Part shown: positions 6,340 to 12,591 of the stretch, piece after piece
Layout: the number at the start of each line of letters is the position of its first letter
Position numbering within the stretch: the stretch's first letter is position 1
Assembly: GCA_030606845.1 (NCBI GenBank)
Contig: JAUWFP010000037.1
Coordinates: 1-12,700, forward strand
Reading direction: 5' to 3'
Origin: Anaerolineales bacterium
Lineage (GTDB): Bacteria > Chloroflexota > Anaerolineae > Anaerolineales > E44-bin32
Length of the DNA stretch: 12,700 nucleotides
The notes under the pieces: model-generated
What the model saw: the letters and a program-made list of their open reading frames with translations, nothing else
Database searches by the model: none
Told to the model about the DNA's origin: nothing
Program-made: the position numbers and the translations under genes

Positions 6340-6957
6340 GTGAAGCTTCTCATTGAGCTCTATATCGTATTGCACATGCTCATGGGCGCACCGCTGGATG
6401 TGCTTGTTGACGCGCGTCACCCGCTCCCGCGCTGGTTTGACCCTGGTCCTCACGCTGATGCGGTTTCAGCGCTGGAAGACTTGATATCAGAGGCGAATGA
6501 AGCTGGTATTAAAGCCATTGTCTATTCCGGATATCGGAGCTACTCAAAACAAGGCACTACCGTGGAGCGTGAATGGAGAGAAAAACCTTCAACTGCCAGT
6601 TTCTATGTTGCGGCGCCGGGCTACAGCGAGCACCAGCTCGGGACCGCATTCGATCTCGTGTGGCCTGGATTGAAAGTCGAATACATCGATCCCAGGAATG
6701 AGCAGTTGTACGTCTGGCTCGAAGAAAATGCGCATCATTTCGGATTTGTCTTGAGCTATCCCTATAAGGAGATTGAGGGGTGGCCGTATAACAATCGATG
6801 GATGCCGCAGGTGACGGAGTTCATCCATGAACCATGGCATATCCGCTACGTCGGGATACCATTGGCGGAAGAAATCTTCGCGGCAGGGTATTTAGACCCC
6901 CAAAATACGGTTCTTCCGCAGGATTATTATCAACCTTGGACAGCTCCCAGTCCGTGA
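6340..6957 (+). CDS. D-alanyl-D-alanine carboxypeptidase, VanY/M15B family
   Basis: A 205-residue zinc peptidase of the VanY group, which removes the terminal D-Ala from peptidoglycan stem peptides and so limits cross-linking. SGYRSY (63-68) is the substrate-side motif. SEHQLGTAFD (96-105) supplies zinc ligands H98 and D105, and EPWH (164-167) supplies the catalytic E164 and third ligand H167. All active-site residues are present. The N-terminus, MKLLIELYIVLHMLMG, is hydrophobic but has an internal Glu and no clear cleavage site, so it may be a membrane anchor or an eroded signal peptide. An in-frame TGA at 6328-6330 rules out a longer start; GTG at 6340 is preceded by GAGGGAG. It stands alone, with the diverging TPR-like ORF upstream. 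A vancomycin-resistance role is not implied, since no other van genes are present. Confidence 0.9.
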   Translation: MKLLIELYIVLHMLMGAPLDVLVDARHPLPRWFDPGPHADAVSALEDLISEANEAGIKAIVYSGYRSYSKQGTTVEREWREKPSTASFYVAAPGYSEHQLGTAFDLVWPGLKVEYIDPRNEQLYVWLEENAHHFGFVLSYPYKEIEGWPYNNRWMPQVTEFIHEPWHIRYVGIPLAEEIFAAGYLDPQNTVLPQDYYQPWTAPSP

Positions 6958-6959
6958 GT

Positions 6960-6988
6960 AATGCTGCGGACTAGCATTCAGTTGTTTT
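6960..6988 (+). terminator. Possible terminator of the VanY-type gene
   Basis: AATGCT (6960-6965) pairs with AGCATT (6973-6978) over a 7-nt loop, three bases after the stop codon, with CAGTTGTTTT following. The stem is short and AT-rich. A second imperfect hairpin, CTGGTC (6990-6995) with GACCAG (7015-7020), follows and runs into the left inverted repeat. Confidence 0.35.
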
Positions 6989-7012
6989 GCTGGTCACTCC
7001 GGTCGAACCCAG

Positions 7013-7042
7013 GAGACCAGTATTCTTGGGTTAGGATGCCCC
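7013..7042 (+). repeat. Left inverted repeat bounding the mntA/hepT locus
   Basis: The outer block GAGACCAGTATTCTT (7013-7027) and inner block GGGTTAGGATGCCCC (7028-7042) are adjacent here. The reverse complement of both occurs at the right end of the locus, where a 13-bp insert separates them. The inner block is identical in the two copies; the outer block differs at one base (14 of 15). No convincing target-site duplication is visible outside the repeats. Confidence 0.85.
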
Positions 7043-7060
7043 CATAAATTCACGTATAAT
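7031..7060 (+). promoter_or_regulatory. Promoter of mntA, predicted leaderless
   Basis: A perfect TATAAT (7055-7060) ends only 6 bp before the mntA ATG at 7067, so the expected transcription start falls on or next to the start codon. A weak -35 candidate, TTAGGA (7031-7036), 18 bp upstream, lies inside the left inverted repeat. There is no room for a Shine-Dalgarno site, which agrees with a leaderless message. Confidence 0.6.
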
Positions 7061-7066
7061 TAAGAC

Positions 7067-7381
7067 ATGGATACGAAAAAGCAATCGAAACCGCAGCTTA
7101 TACTCGAAACCGAGAGACTCTCAGAGATATGCCGTAAGTTTAATGTATCTCAACTGAGACTTTTCGGTTCGTGCTCACGCGGCGAGGCGCGTACAAGTAG
7201 CGATGTTGATCTCCTGGTGGAGTTCGAAACACCCAAGAGTTTGATCCATCTAATCTCATTACAGAATATTTTGTCGAAAGAGTTTGGTAGTGAAGTCGAT
7301 TTGCTTACGCGCGATTCGATAAGCCCATATCTGCGAGATCAAATATTGGAAGAGAGCGAGACGATCTATGTCAAAAGATGA
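7067..7381 (+). CDS. mntA: MntA-type minimal nucleotidyltransferase antitoxin
   Basis: A 104-residue nucleotidyltransferase of the type paired with HEPN toxins. The signature GSx10DxD is exact: G34-S35, ten residues, then D46-V47-D48; a third acidic residue, D78 in SEVDLL, completes the metal site. In characterised MntA/HepT systems the enzyme adds AMP to the Tyr of the toxin's RX4HXY motif and so silences its ribonuclease. The gene begins 6 bp after a TATAAT box and is probably translated from a leaderless message. Its last codons overlap the original hepT start by 14 nt (7368-7381), the usual arrangement for this pair. The antitoxin reading frame is intact while the partner toxin frame is interrupted, as expected for a decaying module. 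It lies inside flanking inverted repeats. Confidence 0.92.
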   Translation: MDTKKQSKPQLILETERLSEICRKFNVSQLRLFGSCSRGEARTSSDVDLLVEFETPKSLIHLISLQNILSKEFGSEVDLLTRDSISPYLRDQILEESETIYVKR

Positions 7382-7703
7382 GAAAGTCTAAATCAGGCAT
7401 ATTCAGGACTCGATCGAAAAGATCGAGTCTTATGTTTCTGGCGTAAACCGTGATGAATTCTTTGAGAAATCCATGATTCAAGATGCTGTAATAAGGCAAT
7501 TAGAAATTGTTGGTGAAGCTGCGAAAAGGGTATCGGAATCAACATGGGCGAACGAACCGGAAATACCCTGGAACAGTATTGCAGGGATGAGAGATAAACT
7601 CATCCATGATTATTTTGGTGTGGATCTTTCCACGGTTTGGGAGACGGTTAAGGGGGATCTCGGTCCTCTTAAGGGTGCCGTTGGCCGCATGTTGGTTGAA
7701 TAA
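7368..7703 (+). pseudogene. hepT: HepT-type HEPN toxin (DUF86), interrupted by an in-frame TAA at codon 8
   Basis: The full frame from the overlapping ATG at 7368 would give 111 residues of a HEPN ribonuclease. It opens MSKDEKV, then meets TAA at 7389-7391, then continues in frame with IRHIQDSIEKIESYV, which is plainly HepT helix 1. Homologues normally have Tyr or another hydrophobic residue at this place, so TAT or TAC to TAA is the simplest event. The rest is well kept: QDAVIRQLEIVGEAAKR (38-54) and the catalytic RX4HXY motif at R75, H80 and Y82, Y82 being the site that MntA modifies. The first downstream start is ATG at 7473, which would yield 76 residues lacking helix 1 and has a poor ribosome site. 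The toxin is probably inactive or recently lost; a sequencing error is the main alternative. Confidence 0.85.
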
Positions 7704-7725
7704 CTCCACTTCTCAATAGCAAATT

Positions 7726-7768
7726 GGGGCATCCTAACCCTTCGTTGCACCAGAAGAATACTGGGCTC
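7726..7768 (-). repeat. Right inverted repeat bounding the mntA/hepT locus
   Basis: GGGGCATCCTAACCC (7726-7740) is the exact reverse complement of the left inner block. After 13 bp (7741-7753) comes AAGAATACTGGGCTC (7754-7768), the reverse complement of the left outer block with one mismatch. The two copies enclose about 680 bp holding only mntA and hepT. Confidence 0.85.
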
Positions 7769-7882
7769 AAAGCTGTTCTACGCTGTATTCCGTGGAAAGA
7801 TGGTCTAGTAATCGGGCATGCCCTCCGTTCTAGATCCAGAGGTCAGGTGTAGGAAGAAAGGTTCGTTGCGCGGTTCGGTGCT

Positions 7883-7909
7883 TATGATACACTGGTTAGG
7901 TAAACCTAA
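7883..7909 (+). promoter_or_regulatory. Possible promoter and palindromic operator of the second receiver gene
   Basis: TATGAT (7883-7888) or the overlapping TACACT (7888-7893) could be a -10 box; the latter has TTGCGC 16 bp upstream. Immediately downstream lies the perfect palindrome TTAGGT-AA-ACCTAA (7896-7909), where transcription would start. Its place between -10 box and ribosome site suits an operator. The regulator is unknown. Confidence 0.4.
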
Positions 7910-7929
7910 GGGTATCGGAAGGAGACCGT

Positions 7930-8322
7930 ATGGCTGAAGATGCCAAACGTGTCGTTTGTATTGAAGACGAACCAGAAATGATTGATCTTGTCCGGCTGAT
8001 CCTCGGCCGGAAAGGGTTCGACGTCATCGGTGCAAATGGCGGGATAGAGGGATTGGAAACGGTTCAACGCGAACGTCCAGACCTCGTGCTTCTTGATTTG
8101 ATGATGCCGGATATGGATGGTTGGGAAGTCTATCAACAAATGAAGGCAGACGACGACTTGCGCAATATCCCCGTCGTTGTCGTCACGGCGAAAGCCCAGT
8201 CCATCGACAAGGTATTAGGATTGCATATCGCCAAGGTGGATGATTACATCACCAAGCCGTTTGGTCCCCAAGAATTACTTGAGAGCGTGGAGAAGATCAT
8301 CGGTGAGGTTAAGGTAGAATAA
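7930..8322 (+). CDS. Single-domain response regulator (CheY-like receiver)
   Basis: A 130-residue receiver-only protein. The acidic pair is E12-D13, the phospho-acceptor D56 in VLLDLMMPD, the switch Thr T86 in VVTAKAQ, and K109-P110 is in ITKPFG, preceded by Y107. All phosphorylation residues are present and there is no output domain. It is a paralogue-like partner to the receiver encoded at 5381-5806 but not a close copy. The ATG at 7930 follows a strong ribosome site, GGAAGGAG, at 7918-7925. It is a single-gene unit, with a candidate promoter-operator upstream and a strong terminator downstream. Without a kinase or target gene beside it, the pathway it serves cannot be told. Confidence 0.95.
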   Translation: MAEDAKRVVCIEDEPEMIDLVRLILGRKGFDVIGANGGIEGLETVQRERPDLVLLDLMMPDMDGWEVYQQMKADDDLRNIPVVVVTAKAQSIDKVLGLHIAKVDDYITKPFGPQELLESVEKIIGEVKVE

Positions 8323-8343
8323 GCTCGTAGGCCGAGCATTTCC

Positions 8344-8369
8344 AGGGCGGCTTCGGCCGCCCTATTTTT
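8344..8369 (+). terminator. Rho-independent terminator with UUCG tetraloop
   Basis: A perfect 8-bp stem, AGGGCGGC (8344-8351) with GCCGCCCT (8356-8363), closes on the very stable tetraloop TTCG; ATTTTTA follows. It ends the receiver gene 15 bp before the next gene starts. Confidence 0.95.
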
Positions 8370-8383
8370 ATGTCAGGAGCAGG

Positions 8384-8755
8384 ATGAAACGCTGGGTTCG
8401 AGTTCACAATCGTAGTCGTGGAAATTCACCCTTGGGTAGGGCGCGTTGGTGCGATTCGTTCTCCTGCCGCTTGCGTGGGTTGACATTCCGACGCGAGATC
8501 CCTGACGGTGAGGGGCTGATCTTGGTTGAAAGCAGCGAGGGGCGTGTGAATACCACGATCCACATGCTGTTCGTTTTTTTCTCGATCAGTGTGTTCTGGG
8601 TGAACGCTGATGGGCTGGTGGTAGACAAAACACTTGCCAAACCATGGGGCTTCTACGCGCCGAAGCATGCGGCTCAATTTATCCTAGAGGCTTCGCCCAG
8701 GATTCTTGACGAAGTGCAGATCGGGGATCAGTTGGAGTTTATCGATGAAGAGTAA
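8384..8755 (+). CDS. DUF192 family protein
   Basis: A 123-residue protein of the DUF192 group (COG1430), whose function is not established. The typical pattern is present: CRLRGLTFRREIPDGEGLIL (28-47), a small-protein core with the RGL(M)xR motif, then TTIHMLFVFFSISVFWVNADGLVVD (57-81), where the family usually has MxxMxFPIDVxFxDxxGxVV, and a C-terminal strand, VQIGDQLEF (111-119). Many relatives have a signal peptide; this one does not, so it is probably cytoplasmic. The ATG at 8384 follows AGGAGC (8375-8380). Its end overlaps the start of the M23 peptidase gene by 11 nt, so the two are translated together and may act in the same envelope process; that link is inference. Confidence 0.82.
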   Translation: MKRWVRVHNRSRGNSPLGRARWCDSFSCRLRGLTFRREIPDGEGLILVESSEGRVNTTIHMLFVFFSISVFWVNADGLVVDKTLAKPWGFYAPKHAAQFILEASPRILDEVQIGDQLEFIDEE

Positions 8756-10136
8756 GTATAAAATACTCCTGTTTCTCATCCTCGTCATGGTGCTCTTTCC
8801 GGCAGCCGCCGTTCAAGCACAGGGCGGGGGACCGACATATATTGTCGAACCTGGTGACACACTTTCGGGCATCGCCCGCCGCTTTGGCACCACCGTTGAG
8901 GCGATGGTTGCGGTCAATGGGATCGATGACCCATCTAAACTTTTCCCCGGTGAAGAACTGACGATCCCGGGCTTCGAAGACGTTGAAGGCGTCCTAACTT
9001 TGCAGGATGTCGGCTTCGGCGAAGATTTGGATAGCCTGAGCCTTCGTTACAATTTGTCGGCGGATGCGCTGGCCCGCCTTAATCGACTTGTCAGACCCGA
9101 TCGAATCTACGTTGGGCAGTCGCTCATCGTCCCTGAACCCGCGGAAGATGCGATCCCAGCGGATGATGGCGGGGCATTTCTGCCGCAACCTGGGGAGACC
9201 AGGCTGGAAATCGCGGCCCGCGCGGGGATAAACCCATGGGAGCTACGGCGCTCCGCTTTAGCTCCGCTGCGTGTTTGGGTAATGCCCGGGAATCCACTGA
9301 CCGATTCGATGGGATGGATGGTCTCGTTCCCTGAACCCATAACTTCAATTACGATCGAACCTCTCCCGGTTGTTCAAGGGCACACCGTCGTGCTTAAAAC
9401 AGAAGTGAGTCACCCAATTTATCTTGAGGGTTCACTCGGAGACCATGAGCTTACATTCTTTCCGGCTGATGAAGGGGAAATGGTCGCTCTGCAAGGCATC
9501 CATGCTTTAGCCGAGCCGGGATTGATCGATCTTGAGCTGAGGATGGCGCCGTCTGAGGGGGAGGAGACCAGCTATGCGTTTATCCAACCGGTTATGGTCG
9601 AAGATGGTAATTATGGTTTTCAGTATATCGTTGGAGTCCCTGCAGAAACCGTCGATCTGGAAGTTATTCAGCCTGAAGAGGACTTCGTAGCGGAGCTCCT
9701 TGCACCGCTCACTCCCGATAAGCTATGGAACGGATCCTTTGACTATCCCTCTCGCTATTACACCGAAGAGTTCATCGCCGTTTTTGGGGACCGGCGTAAT
9801 TACAATAATGGCGCCTTGATGTACTACCATACCGGAGTGGATTTCTATGGCATTAACATCCCTATCTATGCGCCGGCTCACGGGGTGGTCGTTTTTGCAG
9901 GACCACTTTTAATCAGGGGGAATGCGACCTATATTGACCACGGTTGGGGGGTGTATTCAGGATATTTCCATCAATCGGAGATGCTTGTTCAAGAAGGCGA
10001 CATTGTTGAACGGGGGCAGGAGATCGGAATTGTAGGAACTACAGGGAGATCCACTGGCCCCCATCTGCATTGGGAGATCTGGGTTGGCGGGGTGCCAATT
10101 AATCCTCTGGACTGGGTTGACTCGGATTACCCCTGA
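8745..10136 (+). CDS. Secreted LysM-domain M23 metallopeptidase
   Basis: A 463-residue exported cell-wall enzyme. Signal peptide: KSKYK, a hydrophobic core (8-22) and a likely cut after AVQA (25). LysM 1 (32-75) is clear, with YIVEPGDTLSGIARRFG. LysM 2 (87-129) and a third unit (145-182, PQPGETRLEIAARAGI) are degenerate. A beta-rich linker spans about 190-330. The C-terminal M23 domain (about 350-458) has all zinc and catalytic residues: H362 and D366 in HTGVD, H409, and H440/H442 in HLHWE. LysM binds glycan and M23 peptidases cut stem-peptide cross-links, so it should act on peptidoglycan outside the membrane. I chose the ATG at 8745, preceded by TTGGAG, because it begins the signal peptide; a longer frame from 8706 adds a polar leader without support. 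The stop converges with the DUF2007 gene, 10 bp overlapping. Confidence 0.93.
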   Translation: MKSKYKILLFLILVMVLFPAAAVQAQGGGPTYIVEPGDTLSGIARRFGTTVEAMVAVNGIDDPSKLFPGEELTIPGFEDVEGVLTLQDVGFGEDLDSLSLRYNLSADALARLNRLVRPDRIYVGQSLIVPEPAEDAIPADDGGAFLPQPGETRLEIAARAGINPWELRRSALAPLRVWVMPGNPLTDSMGWMVSFPEPITSITIEPLPVVQGHTVVLKTEVSHPIYLEGSLGDHELTFFPADEGEMVALQGIHALAEPGLIDLELRMAPSEGEETSYAFIQPVMVEDGNYGFQYIVGVPAETVDLEVIQPEEDFVAELLAPLTPDKLWNGSFDYPSRYYTEEFIAVFGDRRNYNNGALMYYHTGVDFYGINIPIYAPAHGVVVFAGPLLIRGNATYIDHGWGVYSGYFHQSEMLVQEGDIVERGQEIGIVGTTGRSTGPHLHWEIWVGGVPINPLDWVDSDYP

Positions 10137-10387
10137 TCTTCATTTTCAGTTTCATCGACCAGGCGACCGCTGCGATAATCTTCCAGGCATTGTTGGGCTT
10201 CGCCAAGCATTTCCTCCGGCACGAGGATTTCCACCCGTGCCAGTCGACCCACACCAAAGCCGTAAATCGTTGTCGCAGCTTCGTGTGATAGGACAACTTC
10301 GATTTCTTGAGCTTCCAACATTCCTCGGATGATCTCGGCTTCGAGTAAACCTGAAACTGTTTCGGCGATCACAAAATTTTCCGTCAT
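10127..10387 (-). CDS. DUF2007 family protein (putative signal-transducing)
   Basis: An 86-residue protein matching the DUF2007 pattern: FVIAETVSGLLEAEIIRGMLEAQEIEVVL (5-33), a beta strand and helix with the usual Ala-Glu and length, then a VGRLARVEILVPEEMLGEAQQCL segment (46-68). The fold is a small alpha-beta sandwich; the role is only guessed at in databases. The acidic C-terminal tail, DETENEDQG, overlaps the end of the converging M23 gene by 10 bp. The ATG at 10385-10387 follows AGAGG at a rather long spacing. It is divergent from the operon starting at 10456, and the two may share one promoter region (10409-10416). Confidence 0.85.
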   Translation of the reverse strand: MTENFVIAETVSGLLEAEIIRGMLEAQEIEVVLSHEAATTIYGFGVGRLARVEILVPEEMLGEAQQCLEDYRSGRLVDETENEDQG

Positions 10388-10408
10388 GATGCAATAACCT
10401 CTGGGTGT

Positions 10409-10416
10409 AGTATAAT
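10409..10416. promoter_or_regulatory. Overlapping divergent -10 boxes
   Basis: The 8 bp AGTATAAT give a perfect TATAAT on the plus strand (10411-10416) and TATACT on the minus strand (10409-10414). They point to the unassigned operon and to the DUF2007 gene respectively. No good -35 was found for either. If both are used, the two promoters exclude each other. Confidence 0.45.
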
Positions 10417-10455
10417 TGCCTAGAACGTCCCCGAGTAGGGCAATCTTTCTTTAAT

Positions 10456-12051
10456 ATGGCATCTGTGCAAAGTATTTCTTCTGAATCGTATTGGACCAGT
10501 TTCGAGGTCAAAGACGACGATATCGATTTCATCATCAACCTCCTGCTCGAGCGGGAGGTTCCTCTCACGTCTGATGAAATGGCGTCCGCACTGGTTGAGC
10601 AGCGTTTAGTCCAACTGGAGAAAGAGGCCCAAGAGGCAGAACAGACGGAACATCCCATTTACATCCCCGCAGAGACCTACAAAGTAGGACAATTCCTGGC
10701 ATTCTCGCAGTTAGAGTTTGAAACAGGAGAAGTTGTGGGTGTGCGAGAGGGCAATAACCCGGACCTTGATTCCTTTTCTGTGATCAAGGTTGCTTTCGCA
10801 GGGGGCGGGTCAGAATCAGAATTCGCATCTGAACTGGCGGATCATATTCTGAACAACCCACCTGAGCCAGATCCTGAAACCGAAGAGCTGCGCAAGCCGG
10901 AAACGATAATGACCCGCTTTGGGGAATTCGTCATCACGGCTTTGGATGAGAGTTTAGACAAGGTAGATGACATCGTCAGTATCGCTGGCAAATGGTTCCC
11001 GAGCGCGCTTGTGGCTGAGATCACCGATGGTCACCTAAACCTTGCCGAGGCTGTTCTCGACGTCGAAGCTGGCGGCCCTTTGCCGACAGCGGACCTGCTT
11101 GAACATGTTGAACTGCCCGAGTCACTTTCTAAGGGGCTCGCGGAGTTTTCGCTTGATTACGCTCTGCAGGAAGATGAACGTTTCGATGAGGTCGGCCCAG
11201 CGGGCCAGGTTCTCTGGTTTTTACGACGGCTTGAACCCCCAGAGGTATTGTTTTCACCTCCGCGCCTGGAAAGCCAGGACAAAGCCATTGATTCATCCAT
11301 CCTTACAGAAGAGCTGCAAGAGCTCATAACGAAGCTGGATGATGAAATGAGTGATCTACAAGCTCCGGAAGTCGCCCCGGATGATGTTACCGTCACGCTG
11401 ATTTTCCCTCACTGGAGAGTGGGAGCACTTCCATTATCGGCTCGTCTTGAACCCCTTTTCCCTACGGCTTATGAGGCGCCAAGAATTCGATTCGTTCTTG
11501 TTGATGGGCACAGTGGGGAGAGATTCCCGGGATGGGTTGTCCGTGAGTATGGATATGTCTTCGGTTTGGAAGATTGGTATCGAGAATACAAGGTCCCAGC
11601 GGGAGGGCTTGTGCGCGTTCACCCCGGTGATGTACCTGGCGAAGTGGTCGTCGAAACGTTTGATCGACGCATGCGCAATGATTGGATCCGTACCGTAACG
11701 ATCGCCGAGAATGGCCAGATAGGGTTCACGATGCTCAAGCAGCCGGTAGGGACGGCTTATGATGATTTGATGGTGATCGGGCTAATCGACACCCAGGCAC
11801 TCGATGAAGTTTGGATGAAATCGCAGCATCAGCAGCACCCTCTCGATCGTACCGTAGCGCATGTATTTCGAGAGTTAGCCAAACTGACTCCACAAAGCGC
11901 TGTACACGCGCAGACGCTTTATGCTGCTGTGAATGTTATCCAACGGCAGCCCCCATCAACGATCTTTGCTGAGCTTGTCAAGCGTCCATATTTCCAACAT
12001 GTCGGGGATCTGTACTGGCGGTTCGACGCGAATGCGTGGGGTTCGTCGTGA
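10456..12051 (+). CDS. Unassigned protein, winged-helix-like at both ends
   Basis: I do not recognise a named family. The 531-residue chain is cytoplasmic in character, strongly acidic, with no signal peptide or membrane segment. Residues 20-62 (DIDFIINLLLEREVPLTSDEMASAL onward) and 462-525 (LDRTVAHVFRELAKL to GDLYWRF) look like winged helices. The latter recalls the HARE-HTH type of RNA polymerase delta subunits: a helix, a second helix, then a strand ending F-x-x-V-G-D-L-Y. Residues 67-115 (IYIPAETYKVGQFLAFSQLEF and GEVVGVREG) look like a small beta domain. Residues 155-300 are helical and include EVGPAGQVLWFLRRLEPPEV; 310-440 are beta-rich. The ATG at 10456 has a poor ribosome site, but the frame has no better start. 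It overlaps the next gene by 4 nt. A DNA- or RNA-binding role is inference only. Confidence 0.8.
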   Translation: MASVQSISSESYWTSFEVKDDDIDFIINLLLEREVPLTSDEMASALVEQRLVQLEKEAQEAEQTEHPIYIPAETYKVGQFLAFSQLEFETGEVVGVREGNNPDLDSFSVIKVAFAGGGSESEFASELADHILNNPPEPDPETEELRKPETIMTRFGEFVITALDESLDKVDDIVSIAGKWFPSALVAEITDGHLNLAEAVLDVEAGGPLPTADLLEHVELPESLSKGLAEFSLDYALQEDERFDEVGPAGQVLWFLRRLEPPEVLFSPPRLESQDKAIDSSILTEELQELITKLDDEMSDLQAPEVAPDDVTVTLIFPHWRVGALPLSARLEPLFPTAYEAPRIRFVLVDGHSGERFPGWVVREYGYVFGLEDWYREYKVPAGGLVRVHPGDVPGEVVVETFDRRMRNDWIRTVTIAENGQIGFTMLKQPVGTAYDDLMVIGLIDTQALDEVWMKSQHQQHPLDRTVAHVFRELAKLTPQSAVHAQTLYAAVNVIQRQPPSTIFAELVKRPYFQHVGDLYWRFDANAWGSS

Positions 12052-12485
12052 CGAAAAAAACATCCTCCATCCTCGCCCGACAAACGTTGGACACAAAATA
12101 CCACATTGATTTTGAGTATTGGGACAAGGCGGATAGGGACCTAAATATTTATCTTCGCAGCCATCTCTGCCCGGAGCATCAGGAAGTGTATGCGGATGTC
12201 GAGGCTGATACGCTGGTTGACAGTGTGAATCCCAAAACAGCGGAGGTCACCCGCGTCCTTGGAATTCAACATACGCTGATTTCTCACTGCGCTTTGCAAC
12301 CGGATTATTTAACACCGAAGACATCTATGGTCAATGCTATCTTCCGGGTGTTCTTATCGAATGGAAACTCGCCCCTTACGCCCGAAGAGTTGGGTGAAAG
12401 CCTTAACCGCCCCGCACGGACGATCCTGCGAATGCTCTCAGGTGGGAGAGTCTACAAAGGAATTCGACCTCTGCTTGAGGATTGA
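12048..12485 (+). CDS. Unassigned small protein with C-terminal winged-helix-like segment
   Basis: A 145-residue protein, second gene of the operon. I chose the GTG at 12048 because GTGA overlaps the preceding stop (12049-12051) and GGGG lies 7 nt upstream; a GTG at 12036 would add four residues. The N-terminal half (19-60) reads HIDFEYWDKADRDLNIYLRSHLCPEH, with aromatic and Arg-rich helices and two Cys/His (C41, H44). The C-terminal half (93-143) has a helix-turn-helix look: VNAIFRVFLSNG, then LTPEELGESLNRPARTILRML, then GRVYKGIRPL. No family name comes to mind. Tight coupling to the 531-residue protein, which also carries winged-helix-like ends, suggests the two act together, perhaps in one nucleic-acid-binding complex. 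It ends 33 bp before a tRNA gene. Confidence 0.85.
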   Translation: MTKKTSSILARQTLDTKYHIDFEYWDKADRDLNIYLRSHLCPEHQEVYADVEADTLVDSVNPKTAEVTRVLGIQHTLISHCALQPDYLTPKTSMVNAIFRVFLSNGNSPLTPEELGESLNRPARTILRMLSGGRVYKGIRPLLED

Positions 12486-12510
12486 TCCCCGTCGATCTTT
12501 ACAATACAAT
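12482..12510 (+). promoter_or_regulatory. Promoter of tRNA-Arg
   Basis: TTGATC (12482-12487) and TACAAT (12505-12510) have a 17-bp spacer; a second TACAAT lies at 12500-12505. The expected start is near 12517, two bases before the tRNA. The -35 box overlaps the stop codon of the preceding gene. Confidence 0.65.
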
Positions 12511-12518
12511 TGGAATCT

Positions 12519-12591
12519 GCCCCCGTAGCTCAATGGATAGAGCACCGGACTTCTAATCCGACGGTTCCGCGTTCGAATCGCGGCGGGGGCG
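12519..12591 (+). tRNA. tRNA-Arg (anticodon TCT)
   Basis: Full cloverleaf, 73 nt. Acceptor GCCCCCG pairs with CGGGGGC; D-arm GCTC/GAGC; anticodon loop CTTCTAA (12550-12556) gives TCT (12552-12554), reading AGA; T-arm CCGCG/CGCGG with loop TTCGAAT; discriminator G at 12591. The 3' CCA is not encoded (CCT follows), so CCA must be added by nucleotidyltransferase, unlike in the tRNA-Lys of the same window. The first anticodon-stem pair is a C-A mismatch. Confidence 0.96.

Noticed and set aside
6990..7020. CTGGTC/GACCAG hairpin as a strong VanY terminator
   Set aside because: Imperfect stem with a large loop and no T-run; the right arm belongs to the left inverted repeat.
7389..7391. Recoding of the hepT stop as selenocysteine or pyrrolysine
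   Set aside because: The codon is TAA; known recoding uses TGA or TAG, and no insertion element is seen.
8706..8744. Longer N-terminus for the M23 protein
   Set aside because: It would add a polar leader before the signal peptide and deepen overlap with the DUF192 gene; the ATG at 8745 has a ribosome site.
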